From Grifola frondosa (lineage: Eukaryota > Basidiomycota > Agaricomycetes > Polyporales > Grifolaceae), in the NCBI GenBank assembly GCA_001683735.1, contig LUGG01000011.1, forward strand, positions 1,488,001 to 1,552,000: 64,000 nt of DNA, read 5' to 3'. The first letter of the stretch is position 1, and each line of letters begins with the position of its first letter. Positions 11,283-25,030 of the stretch are shown piece by piece. The notes beneath the pieces are model-generated. The model was not told the DNA's origin, made no database searches, and was given only the letters and a program-made list of their open reading frames with translations. Made by a program: the position numbers and the translations under genes.

Positions 11283-13230
11283 TTATGCAGGCAACGAGAT
11301 ATTGCCCACTGACAGTTGTCCCATCGCAGATGTCTCCATAGTACCGACTTCGGCGAATTCTACATCGAGTGTGTCATCCCCGAGCTCGATCTCATTTCCT
11401 TCTGTGTCTTGAACAGTCCTGCTGACGAAGCCTCGCAAATTGAGACAGAGTCGCGAGGGCTGTGGATGACAAATCAATTGTTGTGTGTCTCTAGAGGTGT
11501 CAATGGGTGTCACCGTACCACGATAGAGTATATAGCCGTCGACCATCTGTACGAAGTTCATTCAGTGTGCAGCAATACCACGCGGTCGGCTACTTACACG
11601 GTGCCCATTTGCTCGATAGCTCGTTGTGAGAATACCAGTGCGCAGATCAAGTTGAGAAGAGTACCGGCTATTTTGACAGCCTCAGCCCCATCCAAGGAGG
11701 TCCGAATTTGCCCACGTACCAAACACGCTACATAAAAGCCAATCTGTCAATCATAAATGAGGATGGACGAAGATTCATGTACCCACAGGAAGAAATAGAA
11801 GGCGGCGTCTCGCACAAACATGAACATCAAGGGACTGCGCTTCTGAAGCACACCGAGCTGAGTATTCGGATCGGAGCCAGAGTTCTGCTCTAGGGCGGTG
11901 CTGTTTTCTGTGGAGGTACCGCGCTTCGTGAAGGATATCTCACGGAAAAACGTGTACAATGCCATCAGGAAGTAGATGCCTTGAACATACGACATTAGCT
12001 GAACTTAACACAATGGATCCAGCAGCACGCACAAGCGACGGTCATTATCAAAATCCTATGAAATATCAATAACTAAGATGTGGTATCTAATACAGAAAAA
12101 GTGACGACACACCAGGATTTCAGTGAGACCTTATCGGATGGAGCAGCTGTGCCCACACATCCTGGAATGGGAAAGTTGGGCAGTCGAGGCGTGATCCGAA
12201 CATTTCCCACTTCCAAAGTTGCAGCGACAAAACCCATCTACAACACTATATATGTCTGCAAACCTTTATTCCGCTGGAACACGCACGATGATTTCCGCTG
12301 CCATCGGACATGTCAAGGGGTCATTGTACTTTATAATAATAAATCTTCTACTCACCGAGATACAACGCCACAATGAAGATCAGGACTAAAAATATGTTCA
12401 GCGACTTTGAAAATTGTTCCAAAAATACTTTTAGGAAGTGTCCTACCTGTTTTGCTCCTCCCATAAGATGCGTAAATTCTGAGCAACAATAATGCTTCTC
12501 CAAAAACGCCGGAGGTGGTCACAACGGCACTTATATGAGATCGTCACCAAGTAGTCACGAATGTCGTGTTTACGATACTCACAGTCCTTCGAACCACAGC
12601 CATCCCTTACAGCTACAAGCCAAAGTGAACAAGCAATTTCCGCGAAAGAGTATAAAGCGCACAACTGTTGATTATATTGCATCAAACACGGGGAAATATA
12701 TTATATTGATGAAGTCATACCTCAACGCTCAATGTCGAGTTTGTATTGACTAATGGAAGATGAGCGGCTTCTGTGCGGAAGCAAATACGGCCCTACCTGC
12801 AATAAAAAGGCTGCACGGATCCGTCAGCTGATATACAGCAGACACAACATACAACTTACACGAGACACAAAAAGATGTAGTATCTCGCAAAGAAGTAAAG
12901 AATTTTCGCCAATGACAGCTTTGCACTGTTCAACGTCATCAGGATCAACGTTCCACAATTTCTCGATCATGACACACCTCCAAATCAGGTCAATCTACAG
13001 AGAATGTCAGCCGATTTGTGTTTAGAAATTTGCGAGACGACACTCACTTCTTGCCTGATGGTCAGAAGTATGTCGTAAGCCAACCAAGTCACGGCCGCAG
13101 CTAAAAGGGAGTCAATCCTCATTCACAGTCGTCATTCCAAACGAATACCGGTGCATAGGTTGGTCACGAAGATATCTTGTGCTGCCTGGATAAGCAGGGC
13201 TTCTGCTTGGATTACAGAGGCGGCATCCAT
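11283..13230 (-). CDS. DUF6533-type multi-pass membrane protein, array copy A
   Basis: Member of a large basidiomycete family of multi-pass membrane proteins with an N-terminal DUF6533 domain; no function is known. The start at 13230 reads MDAASVIQAE and joins by a short intron to AAVTWLAYDILLTIRQE, a tiny exon with IDLIWR, and then AKLSLAKILYFFARYY, the DUF6533 core. Later exons give SPLMFMFVRDAAFYFFL (11.8 kb) and the C-terminal SRLCLNLRGFVSR, ending at 11283. The exons between were not all fixed, because copies in this family have about ten introns. The C-terminal tail is acidic and cytosolic-looking. First of three tandem copies in the same orientation, with about 0.8-1 kb between them. 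Confidence 0.65.
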
Positions 13231-14069
13231 CGAGAGGAGAGACGTAGACTGACGGTGAGTCTTGGTGAGTGCGTCGATGCAGGTATATGTATATCAGTTG
13301 GCGTAGAAGGCAGATCAGGGCAGCAAAGGCACAGCAACCTTGCAGGGACAGAAGGCAATATCAACATACATGTCGACATCGCGGGAACATAGAAGCTCAG
13401 GCTGAGCACTCCCGACGAGCACGCTGTCTTGCTGATCCACGTTGAACTTTAATATTTTGAAATAACGAGCACGAAAGCAGTATCCTGGCGGTCGACAGCG
13501 TGGGGAAACTCGGATAAATAAATGGCAACCTTCGTGGTCCTATCACCTAGATTCGAAACGAACTCTAGTTTGAATGTCCAGAAGAACTTGAAGATTTTCA
13601 GAAGACATCTTGGACGTATCAGAGCGGAGCATAAGTACAGCACTACGCTCAAGAAGTGTTGGAACGATGCACTCACGATATCGAGGTCAGGACAGATGGC
13701 TCGAATTCATCAGTTAACGCCACGACGTGTAACGTGGGTTTTGTGCGCAACGTTGGGTGATCGATCAGCATATTGCCAGATTAATAGTGGACAAGAACAC
13801 AATCAGGACGCGTGCTATAGGAGAAATAAAGAAACGATGGGAGCTTTCAACATTGAGTGAATGATGACTGGTAAATTACGGTGTCAAATGTCATGCATTC
13901 ATGTTTGATGGAGGCCGAGCGTCAGCTGACGTGTGGGAGAATAGACTGAAATAACGGATGTCATTCTCAGGCGGAAGAAAACTCAAGCGGATATTCTGCG
14001 ACCCGTGCCAGGGCGGTTATACGGGTTCCTATATGGTCATATGAATAGAAGTAGATACGGTGGAAAAAA

Positions 14070-16024
14070 TCACTCGAAAGTTACCTGCTGTGACGCAACG
14101 GTCAGCGTAGTCCCATTGGTCGCATTTCCTACTGAAGCGAACTGGATGTCAGGCATGGTAGAGCAATCTTGGAGCTCAAAATCATTCTCTCCATCATCGT
14201 CTCCTTGAACGTCGTTGCTCACGAAGCCTCTGAGATTGAGACAGATTCGCGAAGACTGGATCATCGAGTGGTCGGTATCGGTCGATCTGACGCGTTATAT
14301 GAAACGGCTCGTACCACGACAGCAGACACTGCGGTCAGCCAACTGAGAGGGTACAAGTCAGTAATTAGTAATTTCTCGAACGGAACGAGAACTTACACGG
14401 ATCCCACTTGCTCTAGACCCCTATTCGCAAAGTATATGGCACATAGCAAGTTGAGAAGATTGGCGGCTACGATGTGGATTGGGGTTGTCAAAACAATAGA
14501 GCAAACAGTCTTTCACATACCAAATATTCTACGCGATGATAACATTAGTCCAAGAGTGTTACAAATATAGCGCAACACAATCTTACACGAAAAAGTAGAA
14601 GGCGGCATCTCGCACAAACAGAGCCATCAAAGGACTCAAGCGAAGAAAATCCTTGAACTTTGTATCCGAAGCCGAAGTAGGAATGTCTTTGAAGGATATG
14701 CCGCGAAAGAACTTGTATAGAATCATTAAGAAGTTGACGCCTAGGGAAAGGAATCATCGAAAACACTCGGCTACGATAGAATAAAGGAACATACATGCAA
14801 CACACATCACAGTAATCCTGAGAGGTCAATGAGAGACTGCGATGAATTAATACGAGGACGCGGCGTACCAGCTTTTCACTGAGATCTGACCACCAGGGTC
14901 CGCTGTGCCAACACATCCTGGAATTGGGAAGTTCGGAAGCCTCGGTGTTATGCGGACTCCTTTCACTTGCAAGGTTAAGCCAACTAAGCTGATCTGAAAA
15001 ATGCATTCAGCAAAAATGTCCGATAGTAATCTGGGCTCCTTTGAGTGCGCACCGTAGATTCCCCTAACGATTGTCGCAATAAGTCATGGTCGTCGGACGC
15101 GGAGCGCAGATGATCTTGAACTTACCGATGAACAGTAAAAGGATGAACGCGAACGCTGCTAGCATGGTTAGAACACCCAACAAAGATAAATATCTCAATA
15201 TCTCACCCTTTCTGCTTCTTTCATATGCGGCATATAGACGCAACAACAGCAGCGCCTCCCCTAGAACCGCGCACACAAACACTGCCCCACTAAGGGAGTA
15301 TTCAGGACGCATGAATGCGTGGGGGAACTGTTACTCACATTGACTCGAACCATACCCAGCGGCGACAGCTGCGGAAGCCACGTAAGTTTACAGTTCACCA
15401 AATTAAGGGCACTGAATACAACTGGGAAGTCCATGAAGGAGCTATCGATAAGCGAGTCATCTCTCGTAAGAGCAAGAGTACTAGACGCACATCAAAGCTA
15501 ATTTTGGTACTGGTATTGACTGAATGGGACATCAGCGCTCAACGCAGCGGTTCGTGGTGGGGGCGATACAAACCCGCGCAAAGCAAACTAGCAGACATCG
15601 AGAATTTCAGATAAATAGTCAAGATAATAAGCAGCAACCTACATCAACGACAACAGGTTGTAATATCTAACGAGGAAGTAGAGAATTTTGGCCGGTGAAA
15701 GTTTCGCTCTGTGTAGTCATTGTGAGATGATATACTGGGGGACCGAAGGCTCGTACATACCTCCAGATGAGATCGACCTGCTCGCTGGTGAGAATATTCT
15801 ACGTAGAGGTAACATTCGATACTGACCTCCTGCCCTATGGTCAACAGGATATCGTAGGCTAACCAAGCGGTGACTGCAACTGCAAACGGAGGAAGTTACA
15901 TATTTGCAGCAGTCAATGCCTCAAGAAATATACCCGTGCAGATATTGACTACAAAAGCATCATGTGCAGCTTGCTTGAACAAAAATAATTCCTGGCTGAT
16001 GATACCTGCAATCGTGTCGGCCAT
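14070..16024 (-). CDS. DUF6533-type multi-pass membrane protein, array copy B
   Basis: Second tandem copy. The start at 16024 reads MADTIAGIISQELFLFKQ. It splices to VTAWLAYDILLTIGQE, then the micro-exon VDLIWR and AKLSPAKILYFLVRYYNLLS. Central exons include the membrane segment SGAVFVCAVLGEALLLLRLY followed by AAYERSRKG (15.2 kb), a long hydrophobic helix after it, and the luminal-type loop PRLPNFPIPGCVGTADP. Then come SPLMALFVRDAAFYFF (14.6 kb) and SSRICLNLRGFVSNDV, ending at 14070. The layout of helices, the PGC loop and the SRICLNLRGF tail are what define this family. Function unknown. The sequence shows no broken exon among those checked. Confidence 0.7.
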
Positions 16025-16994
16025 AATAAAAATCAAGGATGTGCTAGAGCATGCGAAATAGATGGAGCGGAAGGAGTTTTATAACCCTGTGAGATGTATT
16101 AGTCATATAATCCACAAAGGCAATGAGCATACCGGCAATTGAGCTGAGAGACATGTCGACAGGACAGCGACATGCCGAGGAAATCGAATAAAGAAATGGT
16201 GGCGCCGCAGCCCAATAACAAAACCCGGTCCCAACAGCGACAGTCACTGTGACACAGACAGACGTAATGCAAGGCACATGAACAGCGGGGTTCCGAGTAG
16301 GAGGCGCCGATTTGAACCGACTTTCCTTAGTAACCCGCGTGCGAGGAAGACGCCAGGGAATCAGATCACAAAAAGCATGATGTCTTCCCCGGTATATGTT
16401 GCCAATCCGACGCTGGACCAAGTCGGGCTCAGCGTCTCATAGAAAGATGGATTCGGAAACGATTTTGACGAATCGGCCATGATCAACCAGATACGGAGAG
16501 TACGGAGGATTGTGGAGGCACACGAGGACGTTAGATTTGGTATGCACTTTTCGAAAATGCACTCTTGACTATGCGCCATCATTGAAGGATCGTCGTCACA
16601 GCATAGCCACATGACTATTGAATTGCCGTTGGCACGGCCGCATGCCAGTTAGTATATGCAAATATGAGTCTGCAGAATCTGAGCGAAGACGATGGAAAGA
16701 GAGATTAACACGCAAAACGAAGATACGCAGCTATAGATCTGGCGTGTGTGCCACTCCAAGATAGGTTGAATTTGAGAAGACGGTGATGAAATAAGATGAA
16801 TCTGTCTGCCAAGATAATCGGAGCCCATATTGCAAGATACTCGAATATGTTCCAAGACAAACGTCATCGATACCTTATACATATCGGCATAGACAACAGG
16901 AACCGGAGACTAGGGGCCTGCAGTACTGCAAGATAAAGGGATATCCTTCAGACAACATTACGAAAAGAGATGAATTTAAAGTTAAAAAACTGAC

Positions 16995-18937
16995 TTATCG
17001 GGAAGTTATTGTGAGCATCCTCCCAGTAGTCGCATTGCCTGCTGCAGCAAATTCGACGTCAGGTAAAGTGGAAAGATTTTGCAGCTCGATATCGTGGTCT
17101 CCATCTCCTTGGACGTTGTTGCTTACGAAACCACGGAGACTCAGACAAAGGCGCGATGACTGGACATCACCAACAACATCAATTGACTGAACGGAGAAAG
17201 ACACAACGAGAATGAGAACTCACTGTGATCGAGAAGACAGCCATCAGCCACCTGAGACAAATCGATCAATGACATGTTCACGAAGGCTTTTACCACTCAC
17301 GGAGTGCCCAGTGACTCAAGGACTCTGTTTGCGAAAATAACGAAACAGATTAAATTTAGGAGATTGGCGGCTATATAGGCATAATGAAATAAGTAACAGA
17401 ACTTTCAGACAACTATATGCGTACCGAGGACACTAGAATTGAATAAAGGAATCAGAGAAGCAGCTTCAAACCGTATACAGCAAATTAAGAATTTACACAA
17501 GGAAGTAGAACGCAGCGTCCCGCACGAAAAGACTCGTCAAGGGACTCAGTTGTCGGATATCAACGAGCTTGAGCTTCAAGATTGAACTGGGCTTGTCTTG
17601 TAAAGGCACGTCCCGAAGAAACTTCGACAAAATGAGGACGAAATAAATGCCTAAATCAAACATAAAATGACATAAACAACGCATTCCAATGACCGGATAG
17701 GGCTTACAAGTGATAGACATTGCAGTAATCCTGCAAAAATATTAGAAAGGAAAGGAAACGATGCGACAGATCACGTACCAAAATTTGAGGGAGATCTGGC
17801 CGTGGCTATTAGCTGTGCCGACGCAACCAGGAATTGGGAAGAGTGAAATCCTCGGTGCTAGATGGATGCCTTTCACCTGGAAGATGGCGGTGACTAAACC
17901 CAACTGTGCAAGGTCTCAGTCCTGACAGAAAATTGTAGATTTGTATACGCACTATGGATTCCACTGTAGTCCATCATGGTCTAGAAGTCAGTGATGGGTT
18001 GCGGGCGACATCACTGACACCCACCAAGATATAATAAAAGAATGATTGCCAATGCTGTTGAACATACAAATTTACATGAGAAATTTGCCGTTGAAGTTGA
18101 TCCAGCGTACCTTTTTTACTTCTTGCGTATGCTGCATATAGTCGCAGGACAAGCAATGCTTCCCCCAAGATACCAGACAGATACACAGCGCCGCTGCGAA
18201 TATTATAAGAACCTGGTGGTACTCATCGAAGTCAAGCAGACAACGTACATAGCTTCGAACCATAACCAACGCTGACAACTGCCAAAGTATATCAGTTCGA
18301 ACCGTGCTGAGATGTAAATGGCAACCACAACTGTTTATCGCAGTAAGCAAAAAGTGTCGTGGCTCCACTAGGTGGGAGTGAATAAACGGGACGCACTTTG
18401 AAGCCAACTTTAGAGTTGGTATTCACTTCATAAATGTCATAATTTAGGATCCTGAACATTGCGACGATGTTCGAAGTGCAGACATACCTGCAAGCAGAAG
18501 ACTAGCGAAAAATGAATCTGTTAGTCCATTGGATGCCAGACAGAATATAACTTACATCAACGTCATTAGATTGTAATATCTGACGAGAAAGTAAAGCATT
18601 TTGGCCAGCGAATTCTTTGCCCTACAAGGAGATTACAAGATGTTATCATTAGGAATGAGAGTTTGTGATTTACTTCCACAGAAACTCCATCTAGTCCGCA
18701 ATATTGGTGAAGTTGAGTTCAGACACAGACGAGCCACGCTCACCTCCTCTCCTAAGGTTAGAAGCACATCATAAGCGACCCAAGTGGTGGCCGCGGCTGA
18801 AGATAGCCCAGTCAGCTTCCTTCTACCGCGCCGTGGTGAAACAAACCTGTGCAAATGTTGACTATGAAAACGTCGTTGAGAGCTTGCCTGAGCAAAGCCT
18901 CTTCCTGTGCAATAATTCCAGCGATGGTGTCGGCCAT
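16995..18937 (-). CDS. DUF6533-type multi-pass membrane protein, array copy C
   Basis: Third tandem copy. The start at 18937 reads MADTIAGIIAQEEALLRQ, nearly the same N-terminus as copy B, so B and C are likely the youngest pair. It continues with AAATTWVAYDVLLTLGEE. The helix YLSGILGEALLVLRLYAAYA with RSKKG is near 18.1 kb, the VRDAAFYFLV segment near 17.5 kb, and the tail SSRLCLSLRGFVSNNV ends at 16995. Exon borders in the middle were not all resolved. Function unknown; multi-pass membrane location is inferred from the hydrophobic segments. Confidence 0.65.
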
Positions 18938-20446
18938 GGAGTACTTGAGATACCGAGCGTGTATGAAATAGCTTTAATACCTCGTATATGTGAAGCATGC
19001 GGGCATGCTAACTTTGGAGGCGGTCATGATGAGATGGATAATCATCTGATGGATACTCCGTTCGAGATGTAGGTTTGTTCTATCGTCCGCACTAATGCCT
19101 ATATCGCGCATTCAAAACCATAACTGAAGCCACCATCATGCCGGATCTGCAGACAGCCGGATTGAGAAAGCGACATTGACTTGACCAATAACCTGAGAAC
19201 ACATGCACCACTTTCTCTGGCCCAGTCGACCATTGCCTACACCGAGACCATAATGTTGTGTACGACTTCTTCTCCGGCAGACTATCGAATACTTCATTGC
19301 CATCTGAAGGAGCGCGCCTGCTACGTCATGCACTCTTCGATGTCACCCTCAGGTGCATGCATCGGGACAGTATATCTGCAAGAGTCACTTCATCACGCCG
19401 GTGTGCGCGGACGTCAGTCTGTCAAACCCGAGATGGGCGATAGAACATCAGTACGTCTTATCGGCTGATAGAGAAAATGATATGCGACTTCCTTACTTTG
19501 AGATATTGCGCCAGCAGCACGATCTTCCAACCAGACTTACCCCGCAGCTTATAGGTCTGGAGCACGATGTGTGATTATATTCATATTCATCAACGAGGAC
19601 GCCCGATCATCTGAATCGCTTGCGTGGCATCGTTAGCTTCGAGGAACCCACCATGGGCATCGTCGAACAATATTCTCGCAACGTCGAGTCACTTTTGCTA
19701 GACTCTTTTATATCACTGCAGACGAGGTCTCAAAGGTTCAGATAGAGCGAAGCCGACTAGGAATGGTATCACGATGAGCCAGTAACAAGGCGTGAGCGCT
19801 GAGGCGAATACAACTTCTCGCCGACCACTCTGAGAATTTGTACCCAGGAGCACCAAGTGAGGATTTCAAACTCACTTCAGAGAGGCTGATGAACAATTAT
19901 GTCTTCATTCGAAAGAAGTGCGACAGACTAGATCTCCTTCCAAGCCTCGCACCTCGCGCCTAATGTGGACTGACTGAAACGTGTTGTGTCTGACCGTCGA
20001 GCGTGCCCACGGCTGTCATGATTTCGCTGGAAATGGGCCAGGATGTTTGATACGGAGACACGCCTGTCCTGGAAATGCAGAGATAGAAGCCACTCAGGCT
20101 GCAGAATCAGCGCTAGAGAAGGAAAACCTGTCGTGATGTACAGATGTAGTCTGAGAACATGAACGCCATCTGCAGTAGAGCGAGATGCAGTCATTTTGGT
20201 AGATGGCCTGAAAGCAGCCCGAAGTATCACAATAAAGCTGTCGTTAAGAGGCCGCAGTTGTTCAGATGAAAGATTGATCGGTGCATGGTTAACAGAATTT
20301 TTCCTGTTCAGGTAATGAGGAGGAAACCTAAGCGCCGGATAGATTCGCCACTGCCAATTGAGCCTCTGTAAAATGGCGCTGGATATGATTTCAATTCTGG
20401 GCATCCAAGAACCATGTATTATATCCTCAGAGATGTCCATTCCGAG
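18938..20446. other. Intergenic stretch without a recognised gene
   Basis: About 1.5 kb between DUF6533 copy C and the 3' end of the TPP enzyme. Several ORFs of 60-170 codons overlap on both strands, but none carries a motif I recognise, and the longest (minus, 19928-20440) runs antisense-free into the TPP stop region without a conserved segment. No tRNA or transposon signature was seen. Confidence 0.4.
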
Positions 20447-22566
20447 TCAGATAGACTCAATGAGGCAATCCAGAACCGCACATCTCTTCTCTTGACAGAC
20501 AACTTTGATTGCTTCCTCGAACACGTTGTGCAGCTCACTCGCACGCTCAACACGCCGTGCCCATGCACCGCCTGCCGCAGCAGCAATCTGCGAGTAGTCT
20601 GGCATGTCTGGCCCAAAGCCGACAGTGAGCTGCCTGCCCGAGACCTTGCTCCCATGGCCCTCCGGGTACACGGCCATCATGGAGGACTTCGGAGACTGAT
20701 GTGATGCAGAGCATAAGAAAAGAGAAAATAGGAACCGAAGTGACACTTACAAACCAGCCGGCGTTGTTCAGGACAATGGTCAAGAAGGGCTAAATAAAAA
20801 GTTAGATCTGTCAGATCAAACGAAGGACGTCAACGCGCACCGTATTGTACCGCCTCGCTATCCAATATGCCGAGCTCGGTACTCCGAACAGGTAGTCCCC
20901 ATCTCCAACAATAGCAACAATCAGCTCATATCCCTTATCCGCGACCTCTCCACCCATGCTGCCTCCCACTGCTGCGCCGAGCGCCCATCCTAAACTCGAG
21001 CCACCCGACATGAACATGCTGCCCGCCTCCTCGGCCTGAATATGGTCCCACACGATCCCGGCATTACTCACCGCTTCGTTCATCCAAAGCACTCGCCGTC
21101 CACCACTCGGCGTCCCCGCGCGCACCGCATTCCGTAGGGTTGCGATGACGTACGGCGCCCGCGCGGTTGCCCCGTCTGGGGCGAGCGCAGTCTCTATTGT
21201 GCTAGCTCCTGCACCAGGGAATGGATGCAGAGCTGCGAACTTTTGGGTCCGCCCCGCGATGCGTGACTGCATCTCGGCTGATGGCGCGCCCACGGCGCCG
21301 AGCAATTGGCCGATTGCGACCTCCGCGTCTACCTGGCAGAGCATCTCCGCGTCGATGTGGGACCAGCCGAACGTGCGCTTGAGCGGGTCTGTATCGAGAA
21401 CAAAGACGCGCGCGCCTTCACGCGGAGTGTTACCCACGCTGTCGACCCACGGGATGTCCGCGTCGAGGATGAGCACGACATCTGCCTCCGGGAGGAACTT
21501 GTTCTTGCCTCCGAAAGAAGAACCAATGAACATGGGATGACTGGACGGCACGCAGAGGGAGGGGACATGAGGTGTGCACTCCGATGGCAAGGGTGGTGGA
21601 CAGCTCGGCGAGCAGAGAGAATGCGCGTGGGTTGCGTCCCGTATTGGCAGTGATGATCAGAGGAAACTCCGCGTTGAGAAGCGCAGAGGTAAGGGTGTCT
21701 ACGGCTGCTCCATGAAAGTCATTTGGAACGTTGACACTATTTGTGAAAAAAACAGAGCGCACCTTGAGGAGATAGCCCACCTCCAGTGACTGATGGCCAT
21801 TTCGCCTTATCAAGCGCTTCATCAACCGCGGACGGGTCCACCTCTTCGTCTGTGACCTCCCGTCGCGCCCATAGATACACAGGGCCTTTTGGATGGCTCG
21901 TTGCACTGTATAGACATAAATGCTCATCAGGTAATCTTACAGCAGCGACAAACACATACATCTGCAATGCTCGCATGGCGACCTTGGCAGCATTCTTCCC
22001 ACTTTGTATCTGAGCCGTGAACCGCATGTACTGCCGGACGATCGCAGGCTGGTCGGGAACATCTGGAAAAAGGCATCGATCAGTCGCTGATATGACCCTC
22101 CACGCTTGTTCGCAACTTGAGACACAACTCACCCTGGAGCCACATGATCCACTCGTTCTTCGAGCCTCGCAGCTCCCCATTCGCCGTAAATGGCGAGCCT
22201 CCTGCGAAGATCAGAACCGGGACCTGGCCTCTATCCGCGTTATGCACTGCACCAGCCAACGCCTGTGAAGGGCCTCAGAGACGTCAAAGCGACATGTACC
22301 GTCGGGCTCACCTGTGTACCGACATCGACGTGCACGATGACCGCAGCAGGCTTGCCTGTGACTTGTGCGTAGCCGTGCGCGGCGCTCAGTGCAACCATCT
22401 CGTTCGGGCAGGTCACGATCTGCACGGATGTCTTCCCACCTTGTTTGACGCGTTGGCGCTCCAGCTCCTCAAGGAACGCAGAGTGGTCGCTCCCCCAGTT
22501 GACGAACGCATGCGTGAGCCCTGCCCGAGCAAGGGTCGCGAAGAACACTGATGCTGTGGTGTACAT
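20447..22566 (-). CDS. Thiamine-diphosphate enzyme, acetolactate synthase / benzoylformate decarboxylase-like
   Basis: Full-length member of the IlvB/POX thiamine diphosphate family; the exact reaction cannot be assigned. Exons on the minus strand are 22566-22312, 22262-22133, 22062-21960, 21905-21763, 21704-20841, 20789-20751 and 20695-20447, about 590 residues. The N-terminal PYR domain shows THAFVNWGSDH and the catalytic Glu in VTCPNEMVALSAAHGYAQ. The central domain carries ADVVLILDADIPW. The C-terminal PP domain has the TPP motif starting IVGDGDYLFGVPSSAYW and ending LNNAGW, split by a 51-nt intron. No organelle-targeting extension is clear; an ORF extends upstream of the Met at 22566, but family conservation starts there. 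The frame changes near 21580 between TLAIGV and TPHVPS, where the family has a longer segment. That break is described under findings. Confidence 0.8.
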
Positions 22567-23325
22567 TGCGCAAAAGATAGCAGGAGAGTCGACGCCAGGT
22601 GGGTTGTGTTTATCTGATAGACAGTCCCGTGTGGGTGGGGGAGACTCCCACAACATAACTTCTAGAATGTGTGAAAGTCGTCTTGGGGTCGAGAATGGAA
22701 GAAAGTCAGCAGGGCGGAACACGGGGCTCGCTCCAGTAAAGTCTGGCACGGTACACAGCGGATGACACATGGATCGCTTACGACCGGCTATATTGTTATT
22801 GCTGTGAGATTCCCACTTGAGGCCTTGAGGCGTCATGAGGGAAGTTGTATGTACCATTTTCAATTGCTGCAAAGACACGTACCAATAAAAAAAGTGTACT
22901 TTTGCCTCCGGTTCCCCTAGCCATGTCCAATGTTTCAGTCAGGTTTCGCATTTTCACAACTTAGGCATCTCCGCGAGAAATATATCCAAGACAGATCGAC
23001 ATCTCAGAGACTATGGACATTAGGCTGGATTTCAATAGATCGTTGATGAGAATATTGATGCTTTGAGGACCTCTTGGTTGCGAGATTAATATCATTTAGA
23101 AGTGTTCTTTTCAATGAGCCAGTCGATCACAAGGACAGTGAGAGAAACCGAAGAAACCTTCCTATCTGAATAAAAATACCGGGATATTGAACAAAATATG
23201 AGCGCTAAGGATTCGGATGAAGACATACTAGATTGAACGACACTGCAACTATCGTTTAAAAATCGTCGCCAACTGTGTAAATGATAAACGATGAAGGGTG
23301 CGCGTCCCAGTATGGATCATACTTG
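22567..23325. other. Intergenic stretch, nothing recognised
   Basis: AT-richer DNA upstream of the TPP enzyme and downstream of the F-box gene. It would hold the TPP promoter and the F-box terminator, but no clear element is visible. Confidence 0.45.
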
Positions 23326-25030
23326 TCATCGCTCTGTTATCAAATAATCGTCAGTGTGGCATCTATGCAGTGAAACGGGGGAAAGACCGACATAGACAGA
23401 AACCACGACCTCGTCCAGCATATGCCATGGGATGTCGACCCAACGCGTGCCCTTGCATCGCCATGGGGCAGTAGCAACAACTTGCTCTTCGAAGTTGCCT
23501 GCACGTATTAAAGTCCCTTTGAATATTCCGACATACTCTCCCTCCCTGGCAGACTCATAGTCGCGCAGTCTAGGCCTTGCCATGCGGCCGAGTGCCCTCC
23601 GAATGCTAAGCGGGTTGAAATCGATGTACTGATTAGGAAGCATCAGGCGGTATCCGCACAGCGCGTTCCTCCACGTGTAACTGGACCACACCTGGTCGTC
23701 GTAGAAGTCTTCGGGGAACCAGAATGTCGAGCTCGGTCCCCAGGTGTTCCACGGTATCGAGACAACCTCGCGCTGTAATTTCTTCCAGTTCTTGACGGCT
23801 TCCAAGAATTGTACGGTATACATGAAGACACAGGCTCCTGCGTCTTCGAAAGTGAAGCGGAGCGCATGCATCACAGGAACAGGAGACGTAGTAGACAAAT
23901 ATGCAGGCTTGGGACTTCCTAAGCGAGTAGAGTAGTCGTGCGACGTTTTGGATGTCGGCCAGTCGACAGTATAGGTAACATCCTTGTAAACGAGTGGAAG
24001 TTGATAAATCGCTATGGGCTCGAGCTCCACGGTGTCGACACCATCGCGTTGCTTTCGCTCAATGGCGGATATTTGCAACCATGGAACGGATCCGCCAATG
24101 ACGCTAATATAGCAGGAATCCGACAGCGGACGTCCATAATGCTGGTTCGTGGGAAAAACATTCTACTCATAATGAATGAACGGAGCAAAGACAGCGGGCC
24201 AGGAGGCTTACCAAGCATACGCATGTCATCCAGTCAACGATCGCCATCGAGTCTGAGCCTCGACAAGCAATGAATACAAGATTGCCAACAATATTAACGT
24301 CTTTGGCCTCGATCCCCAGGGTACCGTTTGGGTTGTAAAAGAAAACCGTATTTGCGCGGCTGTGCTGCGTGCAAGTGGAGAGTGATAGCACAGTAAAGCT
24401 AGGAAAGCATTCAGTGACACGAACTGCACATGTATCAGCTGGGACATAGCAAACTTACAAGTTGTCGTTTTCGTCATCGTCGACGTGGGTCCAAAGCAAC
24501 ACCACGTCCTGAGCAGGATCCATTACAAACTGGGTGTACGATTTGTCCAAACAATGGCGACGGCGTTGATAATCTGGTCCAGCAGAATAGACGTACACCA
24601 CATCAAGGACAGTGAAGTGGAGGTTATCTGGTTGATCATACAGACGGTAAGCAGTGACAAGTATGCCACCGCCGAAATCCCAGATAACAGCGTCGCGAGG
24701 AAGATTGATGGACATTCGAGGTAGGAAACCGTCGAGGTTCTTTTCGTACCACGCAGCCTGCTTGTGCCTGAGAGCCTTCAGGCGCTCAAAAGTAGGGAGG
24801 TGAGTCGCGCCAGGATGATCGACGCAGTTTGCGACGGCAAGCTCTATCACATATTGTAAGTCGATGCTACCGTCGATGATTTCCATGAATAATCGCGAAA
24901 GCTGATATAATGGGAGAGCATTTGAGGATAATTCGCCATGCAGGGATCAAAACAACGCACCGTGCGGCAAGCAAGCAGAGTTTGAAGGTCCAAATAAGCG
25001 AGGATCTTGATGATGTTTCTACGGGTAGGC
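23326..25030 (-). CDS. Basidiomycete F-box protein, fused in frame to a 2OG remnant upstream
   Basis: F-box protein, expected to bind Skp1 in an SCF ubiquitin ligase and to select targets through its long C-terminal part. The F-box reads LPVE, then (one base missing in an AAA run near 25017) IIKILAYLDLQTLLACRT, and continues after a 59-nt intron as SRLFMEIIDGSIDLQYVIEL. Exons are 25030-24961, 24901-24459, 24398-24212 and 24162-23326, with introns of 59, 60 and 49 nt. The C-terminal part resembles the propeller-like region usual in this family (FTVLSLSTCTQ, GNLVFIACRG, then FPTNQHYGRP) and ends in a conserved block with PWNTWGPSSTFWF. The last junction is uncertain: the terminal VSVYVGLSP part may be an intron. 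There is no separate start codon just before the F-box. The upstream frame comes directly from the 2OG copy at 25030-25822. Confidence 0.7.

Noticed and set aside
11283..18937. G-protein-coupled receptor genes
   Set aside because: The helices and motifs fit the DUF6533 membrane family better; no receptor-type DRY or NPxxY motif was seen.
19928..20440. Minus ORF of 170 codons next to the TPP enzyme
   Set aside because: No recognisable motif, no conserved block and a start that lies beside the TPP stop codon; likely chance.
22567..22878. N-terminal extension of the TPP enzyme
   Set aside because: The ORF is open upstream, but family similarity begins at the Met at 22566 and the extension shows no targeting signal.
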